Below are positions 46,019 through 53,693 of a stretch of 64,000 nucleotides of DNA, one piece after another. The notes beneath the pieces are model-generated. The model worked only from the letters and a program-made list of their open reading frames with translations. It did not search any database and was not told the DNA's origin. A program made the translations under genes and the position numbers. Source of the DNA: Peptidiphaga gingivicola (GTDB lineage Bacteria; Actinomycetota; Actinomycetes; Actinomycetales; Actinomycetaceae); contig NZ_LVZK01000001.1 of assembly GCF_001652275.1 (NCBI RefSeq), positions 248,001 through 312,000 on the forward strand, read 5' to 3'. Each line of letters begins with the position of its first letter. The first letter of the stretch is position 1.

Positions 46019-47359
46019 ATGCACGTGCCGGTATTCACGCTGTTCGCCCGAGATATCCCGGGAAGCCCCGATGGCATCTTTGCTTTCGCCACGGTTTTGC
46101 GAGAGAAAGCGAAGGCTGGCGAGGCGGTGTTCGTCGCTGTGCGGCAGTCCGACGGGCTCGCTCCGTCTTGGCGCGGCACTTCCGCCGACGAGTACATAAA
46201 GTCGAAGGACGCGGCAGCCGACGATTTCATGAACCTGACCGACGGTCTGTACAAGGCAGCCGAAACCCTCGACGGCTATGCGTGGAGCCTCAGAGCGCAC
46301 CAAAGCACAGCCGCCGAGTACAAAGCCACTCTGGAAAACTACGACCGTCAGCTCGAACAGGCCCCAATCAGTCAGAAGGGGCAAGTTTACAATTCGTTGC
46401 TCTCCGCGGCGGAGGAAGTCCGGAACAGCTTCACGACGCTTGTCGAAGAAACCGAAGCCGATATGCGCGTATGCGCCGCTGAGCTGCGGAACTATCTGCA
46501 CATTGAAGCGTTGAACTACGACAAGCACGGAAACAACCACGGACACCAGCACAAACTCAGCGACGCCGACATCGCGAGGATCAACGGCCAGCTCGACCGC
46601 CTCGACCCGAGCACTGTCGGACAAGGCAAGATCGGCGACTGCTACTACCTGGCCGCGCTGGGGGCCCTGATGTCCACCGAGAAGGGGCGGAGACACGTAC
46701 GCTCATGCATTCGGGCGCATTACGACGAATCAGGGAAGCAGGACGGCTATCTGGTGACGGTCTACGACAACCCGCTCCACCCCAAAACCTCGCGCTCGCA
46801 GACGGTGTTCGTCGCCGACGTCTACGAGCACGGCGCCGTCGGCGACGGCTCCAGGCCCAGCGTGGCTTCGCTTTTCGAGGCGGCTTACGGCCAGGTCCAT
46901 CCCGGCGGCACCCGCAGCTCCGTCGGCAAACGGCCGGGCATCGACGGCGGCGTGGCCCCGAAGGGTTTTCGCCATATCACCGGCGGAAGCGCCCACGACG
47001 TCCACCCGCAGAAGGGGCCTTGCGGCGAGTTCCATTATGACGACCACAAGCGCCAGCAAATCATCGAGGCCGCCAAAACCAAGGCCGTCGTCGCCAACAC
47101 GGACAAGGGGATGCCCGGTTACAACAGCAAGGGCGAGGGTCACACCGTCGTCGAGATCGACGGCAAGAAGCAGGACATGAAGATGTCGCCCGGGCACGTC
47201 TACACTCTCACGCGCGCCGACGCGAGCGGCGTGACGCTGCGCAACCCGTGGGGGCACAACGATCTAGCAAGCGGCGGACACGCCGGGGCGGAGTTCAAGA
47301 TGTCCTGGAAGCAATTCGAAACGTACTGCAACAGCGCGACGATCGGGGAGATTCCGTGA
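46019..47359 (+). CDS. WXG-domain protein with a calpain-type protease domain, putative secreted toxin
   Basis: A 446-aa protein of two parts. The N-terminal half (1-165) is helical and holds the motif SWRGTSADEY with Trp51-x-Gly53, like WXG100/ESX substrates. The C-terminal half (about 195-446) has a calpain cysteine protease core: oxyanion Gln202 and Cys208 in GQGKIGDCYYLAALGAL, His393 in PGHVYTLTRA, and Asn409 in LRNPWGHN. All catalytic residues are present. It has no signal peptide, as expected for a type VII substrate. The next gene overlaps its stop and encodes a signal-peptide protein, the likely immunity factor. Toxicity and secretion are inferences. Confidence 0.82.
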   Translation: MHVPVFTLFARDIPGSPDGIFAFATVLREKAKAGEAVFVAVRQSDGLAPSWRGTSADEYIKSKDAAADDFMNLTDGLYKAAETLDGYAWSLRAHQSTAAEYKATLENYDRQLEQAPISQKGQVYNSLLSAAEEVRNSFTTLVEETEADMRVCAAELRNYLHIEALNYDKHGNNHGHQHKLSDADIARINGQLDRLDPSTVGQGKIGDCYYLAALGALMSTEKGRRHVRSCIRAHYDESGKQDGYLVTVYDNPLHPKTSRSQTVFVADVYEHGAVGDGSRPSVASLFEAAYGQVHPGGTRSSVGKRPGIDGGVAPKGFRHITGGSAHDVHPQKGPCGEFHYDDHKRQQIIEAAKTKAVVANTDKGMPGYNSKGEGHTVVEIDGKKQDMKMSPGHVYTLTRADASGVTLRNPWGHNDLASGGHAGAEFKMSWKQFETYCNSATIGEIP

Positions 47360-47826
47360 CGTGCGCGCGATCCATTGGAAGACCGGCTGCCTGGGCGGCC
47401 GGGGCGGCGCTGGCCATGTCAGCGGGGGCGTGCGCCCTTGACGCCTCCCTGTGGGACCCCTATCTGGAGCCCTGCTACGGATATTCGATCACGATCCAAG
47501 AGAACACCGTTCTTCGTCTTGGCGTCGACGAAGATATCCGCACGTACACCGTCGGCGGGGCCAGGGTGACGGGCGGAAAGAAGAGAGCCATCCTAACCGG
47601 AAGCGTGCGGGAAGGCCAGAGGGGAGGCATTCGCTCAACAACGCTGTATATCGGCGACTCCGTCACCGACGATGTGACAGGCAAGTTCACCCTGGAAGAC
47701 GTCACCGAACCCTCCACCGTCAACGAGGAGCGATTCAGCTCGCACCCCGTCGCCTACTTCTGCTACGAGCCCAACCCCTCCTTCAGGCTCAACCCCGAGG
47801 AGTTCCCAAACCAGCCGTCGAAATAG
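47356..47826 (+). CDS. Exported small protein, candidate immunity protein for the calpain toxin
   Basis: A 156-aa protein starting at GTG in the GTGA overlap with the calpain gene. It has a clear signal peptide (AAWAAGAALAMSAGACAL) that could be lipid-modified at Cys (SAGAC), although the lipobox is atypical. The mature part is about 125 residues of beta-strand character (SITIQENTVLRLGVDEDIRTYTVGGARVTGGKKRAILTG). No family is recognised. Coupling and export suggest it protects against the toxin outside the membrane. This is inferred from layout only. Confidence 0.65.
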   Translation: MTCARSIGRPAAWAAGAALAMSAGACALDASLWDPYLEPCYGYSITIQENTVLRLGVDEDIRTYTVGGARVTGGKKRAILTGSVREGQRGGIRSTTLYIGDSVTDDVTGKFTLEDVTEPSTVNEERFSSHPVAYFCYEPNPSFRLNPEEFPNQPSK

Positions 47827-47913
47827 GCGCATATTGGAAAAGGCACGCAGCGGGTTTTGCCGCTTAACGGCAGACTTATAACATCAATCGGCGCGACTGA
47901 AGGAGACAGGACC

Positions 47914-48351
47914 GTGGCGCGGGCTGACCTGCTTCTGGATCTCGTGGAAGCCGAAGGGCGAGGCGATCGCGAGCGCTTCAAAGTCGAGGAACAGCAACGC
48001 CCCGATCTGCTGCGCAGCCACCGCATCGAGCCTCGCGACCGGTCGCTTCTGTCAGGGCCTCCCGGCAACGGGAAGACCAGCGTTGCCGAGGCGATAGCCT
48101 CGGAGCTCACGCTCCCCTTCCACGTCATCCGGTACGAGGGAGTGATGTCGAGTTTCCTTGGGGAAACGGCCGCCTGGCTCGACAGCGCCTTCGAATTTGC
48201 CCGCACCCACACAGTTTCCTTCAGAGTTGTCGCGACTTCTAACCCGTATCTTCCTTCGGCGAACGTCGCCTCCTTTGGGCGGCGCCTCCGCGAGGAGGCC
48301 CGCCGGGGTCGGTCACTTCCGCGTCGACCATTAGATCTGTATCGGCCTTAG
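47914..48351 (+). pseudogene. Truncated AAA-type ATPase remnant
   Basis: A GTG at 47914 with AGGAG upstream opens a frame of about 110 sensible codons. Walker A (SGPPGNGKTSVAEAIA) and the following VIRYEGVMSSFLGETAAWLDSAFEFAR match AAA+ proteins of the GPPGNGKT type. The Walker B and sensor residues expected next are absent; the frame jumps to FRVVATSNPYLP and then turns into low-complexity Arg-rich sequence to the stop near 48351. An internal deletion has removed the Walker B region. It is not expected to work. Confidence 0.75.
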
Positions 48352-48389
48352 GAAGCTTTGCCGGGTTTCCGGCCATGCCGCCCGCAGCT

Positions 48390-49358
48390 TTAAGACTCCC
48401 CATCGGCATTCGCGGCGCTCCTGTCAGTGCCCGGAGTCTCCTCGCCGGCGCTTTGGGAGGCTTCTTCGGCGTCGTCGTGCAGCGTGTCATCGCACACGCC
48501 GCCGCTGCACGCGTGATCGCCGCCCGCGCTGTCGCGGCGATGAACGTTGCCGCTCTGCACATCGTTTTGCAAGCCGTCGCCCTGTGCGTCGTCGATGCCC
48601 TGCGCGTCGTCCTCCCACGCGTCGTCGCCCTTCACCTGGGCGATGAGCGGCAAAAGGACGTGGGATCGCTCCGACCCGTTTTCGCGCAGATCCACGAGGG
48701 CCTGCTCGGTGACCCACGGCCCCATGACGCCCGCCACCAGCTCGTTGGCGAACCTCCGGACCTTTTTTCGCCCGACGGACAGCAGGTGGTGCGGCGTCGC
48801 CATGACGTGCATGGCCATCCCCCCTTCGAGGGCGTCGCCGAGCTGCACACGCTGGGTTTCCGGCCGCAAATCGCCGGTTCGCATGGCGTCGCGGATGATG
48901 TTCCTGGTGTGGATCACGGACTTGCCCACCGAGTTCTGCCATATCGTGCCGAGCTCCTCGTTGTCCGTGTGATTTTCGAGGATCAGGCGGATCACTGCGA
49001 GCCCCGTGGGCGTGTAGTAGCGCGTGAGCCTGTCCTCGACGAGCATCTGGACGTACTCGAGAAACGGGACGTCGGGCCTTTCGTAGTCACGGTATTCGAA
49101 GAAGACGTCCGACGCCGTGAAAGCGTCGGCCAACATCGCCTCTTTGGTGGGCCAGCGCAGGTAGAGCGCCGATTTGCCCATGTGGGCCTGCTTGGCAACC
49201 TTCCCGAGCGTGAAACCGGACCAACCCACTTCCATGTAAACCTCGAGCGCGGCGACCAAGGCGCGCTCCTCGATGCCGGGGTCGCGCGGGCGGCCGACCC
49301 CGGCATCGACCGCCCCCGAGTCCACGACGCTTGACAGCGCTGGAAGAAGTTCTCCCAT
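48390..49358 (-). CDS. TetR/AcrR-family transcriptional regulator with long acidic tail
   Basis: A 322-aa regulator. The helix-turn-helix is in ALVAALEVYMEVGWSGFTLGKVAKQAHMGKSALYLRWPTKEAMLADAF (about 33-80). The ligand-binding domain follows to about 240. TetR proteins are usually near 200 aa, so the last 75 residues are extra. They are Asp/His/Gln-rich and low complexity (DDAWEDDAQGIDDAQGDG), perhaps grown by repeat expansion. It lies 7 bp after the HAD phosphatase gene and is probably co-transcribed. Its targets are unknown. Confidence 0.85.
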   Translation of the reverse strand: MGELLPALSSVVDSGAVDAGVGRPRDPGIEERALVAALEVYMEVGWSGFTLGKVAKQAHMGKSALYLRWPTKEAMLADAFTASDVFFEYRDYERPDVPFLEYVQMLVEDRLTRYYTPTGLAVIRLILENHTDNEELGTIWQNSVGKSVIHTRNIIRDAMRTGDLRPETQRVQLGDALEGGMAMHVMATPHHLLSVGRKKVRRFANELVAGVMGPWVTEQALVDLRENGSERSHVLLPLIAQVKGDDAWEDDAQGIDDAQGDGLQNDVQSGNVHRRDSAGGDHACSGGVCDDTLHDDAEEASQSAGEETPGTDRSAANADGES

Positions 49359-49365
49359 CGAAGGC

Positions 49366-50163
49366 TCACCCGCGCCGTGCCGGCGCGCTCTTCTCCACGC
49401 ATTCGACGACGTCGGCGATGCTCGTGTGGACGAACTGCGGACGGAAGGCGAATTCGGGGATGTTCTCGCGGGTTGTAGACCCGGTCAGGACGAGGTGGGT
49501 CTGCAGGCCCGCTTCCATGCCGGCAAGGATGTCGGTGTCCATGCGATCGCCGACCAGCGCGGTCTGCTCCGAGTGGGCGTCGATGCGGTTGAGGCCCATG
49601 CGCAGCATGACGGGGTTGGGCTTGCCCACATAATACGGGGTCTTGCCGGTGGCGGCGGTTATCATCGCGGCGACGGCGCCTGTGGCCGGGATGGGCCCGT
49701 CCAGGGAAGGCCCCGTGACGTCCGGGTTGGTGGCGATGAAGCGGGCGCCTTTGCAGATGAGGCGAATGGCCTGCGTGAGGGCCTCGATGCTGTATGTGCG
49801 AGTTTCGCCGAGAACCACGAAATCCGGATTGTCGTTGGTCATGACGAAGCCGTTCTCATACAGGGCGGTGGTGAGCCCCGCCTCTCCCACCACGTAGGCG
49901 CGGCGCGAGTCGGATTGCGTGGCGAGGAAGGTGGCCGTGGCGGTGGCGGAAGTCCAGATGTTCTCCTCGGGAACGTCGAGGCCGGACGAGGCCAGCCGCG
50001 CGGAGAGGTCGCGGCGGGTGAAGATCGAGTTGTTCGTCAAAACGAGGAAGGGGACCTCGCGCTCGCGCAAAGCGCTGAGAAACTCGGACGCCCCTGGCAG
50101 AGCGTGCTCTTCGTGAATGAGCACGCCGTCCATGTCGGTCAACCAGTTCGCAATGTCAGCCAT
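49366..50163 (-). CDS. HAD-superfamily IIA phosphatase (NagD-like)
   Basis: A 265-aa phosphatase. HAD motif I is WLTDMDGVLIHEEHALPGA (Asp10 and Asp12), motif II FLVLTNNS near 40, and motif IV VGDRMDTDILAGMEAGLQT near 208. GKPNPVMLRMGL near 180 is the IIA cap/core link. It acts on small phosphate esters such as nucleotides; the true substrate is unknown. It precedes the TetR gene. Confidence 0.9.
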   Translation of the reverse strand: MADIANWLTDMDGVLIHEEHALPGASEFLSALREREVPFLVLTNNSIFTRRDLSARLASSGLDVPEENIWTSATATATFLATQSDSRRAYVVGEAGLTTALYENGFVMTNDNPDFVVLGETRTYSIEALTQAIRLICKGARFIATNPDVTGPSLDGPIPATGAVAAMITAATGKTPYYVGKPNPVMLRMGLNRIDAHSEQTALVGDRMDTDILAGMEAGLQTHLVLTGSTTRENIPEFAFRPQFVHTSIADVVECVEKSAPARRG

Positions 50164-50337
50164 GCTTCAAGTCTAGGCCGCCGAGCGGCCAGCCGTGGCC
50201 CTTACCAGGCGCAGTTCACACCGAACGTTCAGGATTCGAACGGTCCTGAAGACGCGTGTCCCTAAAAGCGTCGGGCGCCGGAAAACTGCGCTGCCGCTGC
50301 CGGGCGCGGGGCGCCCTTCGTCCAACCCGCGGAGCCC
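50164..50337. other. Gap between the HAD phosphatase promoter and hicB 3' end
   Basis: TTCAGGA and TCCTGAA form a 7-bp inverted repeat at about 50228-50251, a weak terminator candidate for hicB. Otherwise featureless. Confidence 0.3.
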
Positions 50338-50721
50338 TTAGGGCCGGGCCAGCAGTTGCGACGCTCTCTGGTGGGATATGCCCATGACGGTCCCCACGTC
50401 CCGCAACGCCAGCCCCGCCTCGCGCAACGCCCGGGCAGCCATCCGCGATTCTGCTGCCGCTCGCTCCCTGGCTCGAGCTTCTTTTTCGCGTTCCTCCTTC
50501 GCTCGCGCAGCGTGTTCCCGATACGCCTGGGGAAGAACGGGGACGACGTCAATGGCGACGTCGTCCTCCGGCAATCCCGCAAGGTAGGCGACGGCCTCGC
50601 GGATGTCGTCGCTTGCTTGGTCGAGTCGGCGAACCTGAGAGACCGCGCCGACCTCGGCGCATTCGGTGACCCACCACCCTGTGCGCCCGCGTTCGGCTGT
50701 GACAGTGAATTGGCGGCTCAT
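50338..50721 (-). CDS. HicB-like antitoxin
   Basis: A 127-aa protein. The N-terminal part (RQFTVTAERGRTGWWVTECAEVGAVSQVRRLDQASDDIREAVAYLAGLPEDDVAIDVV) has the partial RNase H-like pattern of HicB antitoxins. The C-terminus (LREAGLALRDVGTVMGISHQRASQLLA) is a helix-turn-helix for autoregulation. ATG 50721 overlaps the stop of the upstream hicA frame as ATGA, so it would be coupled to the toxin. The toxin gene is broken, so this antitoxin now has no intact partner here. Confidence 0.82.
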   Translation of the reverse strand: MSRQFTVTAERGRTGWWVTECAEVGAVSQVRRLDQASDDIREAVAYLAGLPEDDVAIDVVPVLPQAYREHAARAKEEREKEARARERAAAESRMAARALREAGLALRDVGTVMGISHQRASQLLARP

Positions 50722-50988
50722 CGCCACCACCCCTTTCCCAACTCGTCGGAGAATTGGTCGAAGAATTTGCGGGCGGTCAGGTCGTCAATTTCAGCGTGAC
50801 GTCCAAGCGTGCGCGAAGTTGTTCGGCCTGGCGTGCCCGAGCGGCCGGGGGTTATGGCCAAGCGTGCGCGAAGTTGTTCCGACGGTGACCGCAGTATGAT
50901 TCGTCAGCTCCGTGGTCGAGAAGTCAAGGTCGCGAGCTTTTGCTTCTTGCTTGAGCTTCTTAAGCAGAGCGTTGCGTTTCCCTCGCAA
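50718..50988 (-). pseudogene. HicA-like toxin gene broken by a 55-bp duplication
   Basis: Frame one starts at TTG 50988 (MRGKRNALLKKLKQEAKARDLDF, then TNHTAVTVGTTSRTLG). Frame two, off by one base, ends GTTSRTLGRHAEIDDLTARKFF, then ELGKGWWR and a stop at 50718. Removing one 55-bp unit (50825-50879) joins them into a normal HicA-like protein of about 70 residues with the expected EIDDLTAR and ELGxGWWR end. The repeat arms CCAAGCGTGCGCGAAGTTGT+TC lie at 50803-50824 and 50858-50879. The toxin should be inactive unless slippage removes the insert. Confidence 0.8.
50803..50879. repeat. 22-bp direct repeats flanking the hicA insert
   Basis: Identical 22-bp copies at 50803-50824 and 50858-50879 are 55 bp apart, start to start. 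55 is not a multiple of three, so the duplication shifts the hicA frame. Recombination between the copies would restore it. Confidence 0.9.
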
Positions 50989-51045
50989 GTCTACCCTGGA
51001 CTAGACTTATCGTGCAGCCCCGGTCTAGGGAATCGTCCGCATACC

Positions 51046-51091
51046 GTCGCACAGACAGCAAGCTATAAGTCGCGCAGACAGCAAGCTGTAA
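51046..51091. repeat. 23-bp tandem duplication
   Basis: Two adjacent 23-bp units, GTCGC(A/G)CAGACAGCAAGCT plus (A/G)TAA, at 51046-51068 and 51069-51091 with two mismatches. They lie in the gap between hicA and the serine hydrolase gene. Confidence 0.75.
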
Positions 51092-51195
51092 ATTTTAGGG
51101 TCGTCTCGGTCACCTTTGCAGCCGCGGCAACTAGATCTATAGCTGGCACCCATCCTCCCGTGGCAACCGAGGGCTGCCCGTGGCAAACTGGCCGA

Positions 51196-52011
51196 GTGAC
51201 TTCCTTCGACGCCGCCGCGCGGGCCGCAGCCGCGCATTTCGACTTTCCGTGTGCTTTCGGTGTGACGGACCTTGCGGGGCCGATCGCGTGTTCGGGCGAC
51301 GTCGACGCGGCATTCCCTTTCGCCTCGGTGACGAAGCCGCTGGCTGGATACGCCGCCCTCGTGGCGGTCGATCGGAAACTGCTGCGTTTGGATGACCCCG
51401 CAGGGCCCGAGGGGTCGACTGTGCGCCATCTTCTGGCGCATGCCTCCGGTTTGCCGTTCGAGGAGGGGGCGGTTCTGGGCGCGCCGGGAAAGCGGCGTGT
51501 TTACTCGAATCGGGGCTTCGACGTGCTGGGCGGCGTCGTCGAGGAGGCGACCGGCACGCCCTTTCCCGAGTGGCTGGAGGAAACCGTGCTCATTCCGCTG
51601 GGCATGAGCGCAACCGAATGCGAGGGGTCGCCGGCCTACTCGGGCCGCGGCTCGGTGGCCGACCTTCTGGCATTCGGCCGGGAAATGCTCTCCCCCACGC
51701 TCGTCTCGTCCGAGCTGTGGCGCGAGGCGATTACGCCGCAGTTCCCCGGGATCTCGGGAGTGCTGCCCGGGTATGGGCGGCAGGCCGACAACGCGTGGGG
51801 CTTGGGCGTGGAGATCCGCGACTCGAAGGCACCGCATTGGACGGACGCCTCGTTTCCGCCGTCGGCCTACGGGCACTTCGGCCAATCGGGGTCGTTCCTG
51901 TGGGTCGATCCGACGGTCGGGCGCGCCGGGGCTTTCCTCGGCTCCCGCCCCTTTGGCGCGCCTCACAGGGAGGCGTGGCCGGCGCTGACGAAGGCCATGC
52001 GCGAGGCATGA
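51196..52011 (+). CDS. Serine hydrolase of the beta-lactamase/penicillin-binding (class C-like) family
   Basis: A 271-aa enzyme without a signal peptide. The nucleophile is in FASVTKPLAGYAALV (SxxK, near 42-45), the YxN motif is VYSNRGFDVLGG near 110, and HFGQSGSFLW near 240 serves as the third element. Length is short for the group. GTG 51196 gives the conserved start of the domain (MTSFDAAARA), though the ribosome site is weak. It probably acts as an esterase or peptidase in the cytoplasm. It stands alone. Confidence 0.85.
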   Translation: MTSFDAAARAAAAHFDFPCAFGVTDLAGPIACSGDVDAAFPFASVTKPLAGYAALVAVDRKLLRLDDPAGPEGSTVRHLLAHASGLPFEEGAVLGAPGKRRVYSNRGFDVLGGVVEEATGTPFPEWLEETVLIPLGMSATECEGSPAYSGRGSVADLLAFGREMLSPTLVSSELWREAITPQFPGISGVLPGYGRQADNAWGLGVEIRDSKAPHWTDASFPPSAYGHFGQSGSFLWVDPTVGRAGAFLGSRPFGAPHREAWPALTKAMREA

Positions 52012-52160
52012 TTCGGCGGTCTCGACAAGGCTCCGCCTGAAGCCCCAGATCGTCAAGCTCGGCGCGGCACGCTGCCAGTTCCGGCGCGGCACACCGCCAA
52101 GCCCAGCGATGCGCACCGTCGAGCCCAACGCAGCACACCGCCGCACCCAACGATGTGCAC

Positions 52161-52280
52161 TGAGCACTTGAGCCCCGCCCTAGGGACTTGAGCTCCGTCC
52201 TAAGCACTTGAACCCCATCCTGAGAACTGGAACACCGTCCTGAGAACTGGAGCGCCGCACCGTGAGCCAAAACACCGCAC
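52161..52280. repeat. Six 20-bp degenerate tandem repeats
   Basis: Units of exactly 20 bp begin at 52161, 52181, 52201, 52221, 52241 and 52261. Examples are TGAGCACTTGAGCCCCGCCC, TAGGGACTTGAGCTCCGTCC, TAAGCACTTGAACCCCATCC and TGAGAACTGGAACACCGTCC. The core is ACTTGARCYCCRTCC. Further back to about 52050, looser GCGCGGCACACCGCC-type repeats continue. No gene lies here. The array is just downstream of the tandem lipoproteins. Confidence 0.8.
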
Positions 52281-52350
52281 CGTGAGCATTCATTGCGTGC
52301 CAGTCAAAGACTGTGTTCGAGGGGCGGCACTAACCGTGGGCATGAAGCAT

Positions 52351-53004
52351 TCACCCGATTCCAGTCGATGGCGAGGCCGCCGGCGTCGGCGACCCGGGTT
52401 CCGGAGGATCCGCGGCGGTCCTGGGCTTGCGCCCGGGCGGCGCGGGGCGGCAGCCGGTCGAATAGCGCATGCCAAAGTAGTTTTCCCGTGTCAAAGACGC
52501 GTCTACATACCCGCCATCCTGGGTGTTGTGGATGTAGGCCCCATGGTCACGACCATCTGAGACGTCGATGACCTCCGTGAAACCGAAAGGAGCGACCTCC
52601 TCCTTGACGATGGCAAGCAAGCGCGGCCACGCATCCTTGGAGAAACCGGGGGCGATCCCTTGTCGAGAATGGTCGAGGTAACCGCCCTCGTGGAGGTCGT
52701 CGCACGGGTCGTAAAGCTTGTTCGGGTCCTCGTCTAGCCAGGTCCACTGCCTGGCGCCGAACTCGGCGTCGACCCTGGAGCGCACCCTGGCCAACGCCCC
52801 CATAAGCTGACTGCGGGCGGTTATCACGTCCACCCGCTCGCCGAAAGGCTTACGCCCTTCGTAATCCGAAGACGGTGTCTGCTCCACCGAGCTCTCCCCC
52901 TTTCCCGACGACGTCGGCGAATTCGAGCCGGGCCCAACAGGCCCGCAGGCGCATAGGGCGCAGCATGCAGCTGCCGCGGCAACCGCCCGTGCGACCGCAC
53001 CCAT
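52351..53004 (-). CDS. Lipoprotein, tandem copy A, candidate immunity protein
   Basis: A 217-aa lipoprotein with lipobox LCAC (Cys20) and a Ser/Thr-rich linker. No family is recognised with confidence. ATG 53004 has GGAAAGG upstream and opens a normal signal peptide. The protein has the same length as the copy at 53039. Residues 1-103 differ at only one position, and so do the last 35 apart from two changes. Most differences lie in 104-182 (for example DGRDHGAYIHN against NDNSRAVYIYN at 150-160). It is 35 bp downstream of copy B. It probably acts on the outer face of the membrane, next to the hydrolase effector. Confidence 0.75.
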   Translation of the reverse strand: MGAVARAVAAAAACCALCACGPVGPGSNSPTSSGKGESSVEQTPSSDYEGRKPFGERVDVITARSQLMGALARVRSRVDAEFGARQWTWLDEDPNKLYDPCDDLHEGGYLDHSRQGIAPGFSKDAWPRLLAIVKEEVAPFGFTEVIDVSDGRDHGAYIHNTQDGGYVDASLTRENYFGMRYSTGCRPAPPGRKPRTAADPPEPGSPTPAASPSTGIG

Positions 53005-53038
53005 GTCAATGAGCCTTTCCAACAGCAACATGAAGCAT

Positions 53039-53692
53039 TCACCCGATTCCAGTCGATGGCGAGGCCGACGGCGTCGGCGACCCGGGCTCCGGAGAATCCG
53101 CGGCGGTCCTGGGCTTGCGCCCGGGCGGCGCGGGGCGGCAGCCGGTCATGTAATCCATCCCGAAGGAGTCGTTGTCTTCGACCGAAGCACCGACATAACC
53201 GCCGTCCTGGGTGTTGTAGATGTAGACTGCACGACTATTATCGTTGGATACGTCGATGAACTCCGTGAAACCGAAAGGAGCGACCTCCTCCTTGACAATG
53301 GCAAGCAAGCGCGGCCACGCATCATTCGAAAAACCAAAGGCGATCCCCTGCCGAACACGATCAAGATAACCGCCCTCGTGTATATCGTCGCACGGGTCGT
53401 AAAGCTTGTTCGGGTCCTCGTCTAGCCAGGTCCACTGCCTGGCGCCGAACTCGGCGTCGACCCTGGAGCGCACCCTGGCCAACGCCCCCATAAGCTGACT
53501 GCGGGCGGTTATCACGTCCACCCGCTCGCCGAAAGGCTTACGCCCTTCGTAATCCGAAGACGGTGTCTGCTCCACCGAGCTCTCCCCCTTTCCCGACGAC
53601 GTCGGCGAATTCGAGCCGGGCCCAACAGGCCCGCAGGCGCATAAGGCCCAGCATGCAGCTGCCGCGGCAACCGCCCGTGCAACCGCGCCCAT
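53039..53692 (-). CDS. Lipoprotein, tandem copy B, candidate immunity protein
   Basis: A 217-aa lipoprotein (lipobox LCAC, Cys20), 1 bp after the hydrolase stop (TGAcATG), so translationally coupled to it. It keeps a QWTWLDEDPNKLYDPCDD block near 86-103 and a C-terminal CRPAPPGRKPRTAAD tail shared with copy A. The duplication period is 688 bp and includes a few bases of the hydrolase 3' end (GGAAAGGCTCATTGAC before both starts). The order hydrolase-lipoprotein-lipoprotein suggests immunity duplication. No family or activity is shown. Confidence 0.78.
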   Translation of the reverse strand: MGAVARAVAAAAACWALCACGPVGPGSNSPTSSGKGESSVEQTPSSDYEGRKPFGERVDVITARSQLMGALARVRSRVDAEFGARQWTWLDEDPNKLYDPCDDIHEGGYLDRVRQGIAFGFSNDAWPRLLAIVKEEVAPFGFTEFIDVSNDNSRAVYIYNTQDGGYVGASVEDNDSFGMDYMTGCRPAPPGRKPRTAADSPEPGSPTPSASPSTGIG

Positions 53693-53693
53693 G

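Noticed and set aside
50228-50251. tRNA-like TTCGAA sequence
   Set aside because: No cloverleaf with acceptor and anticodon stems; it is a simple inverted repeat around TTCGAACGG.
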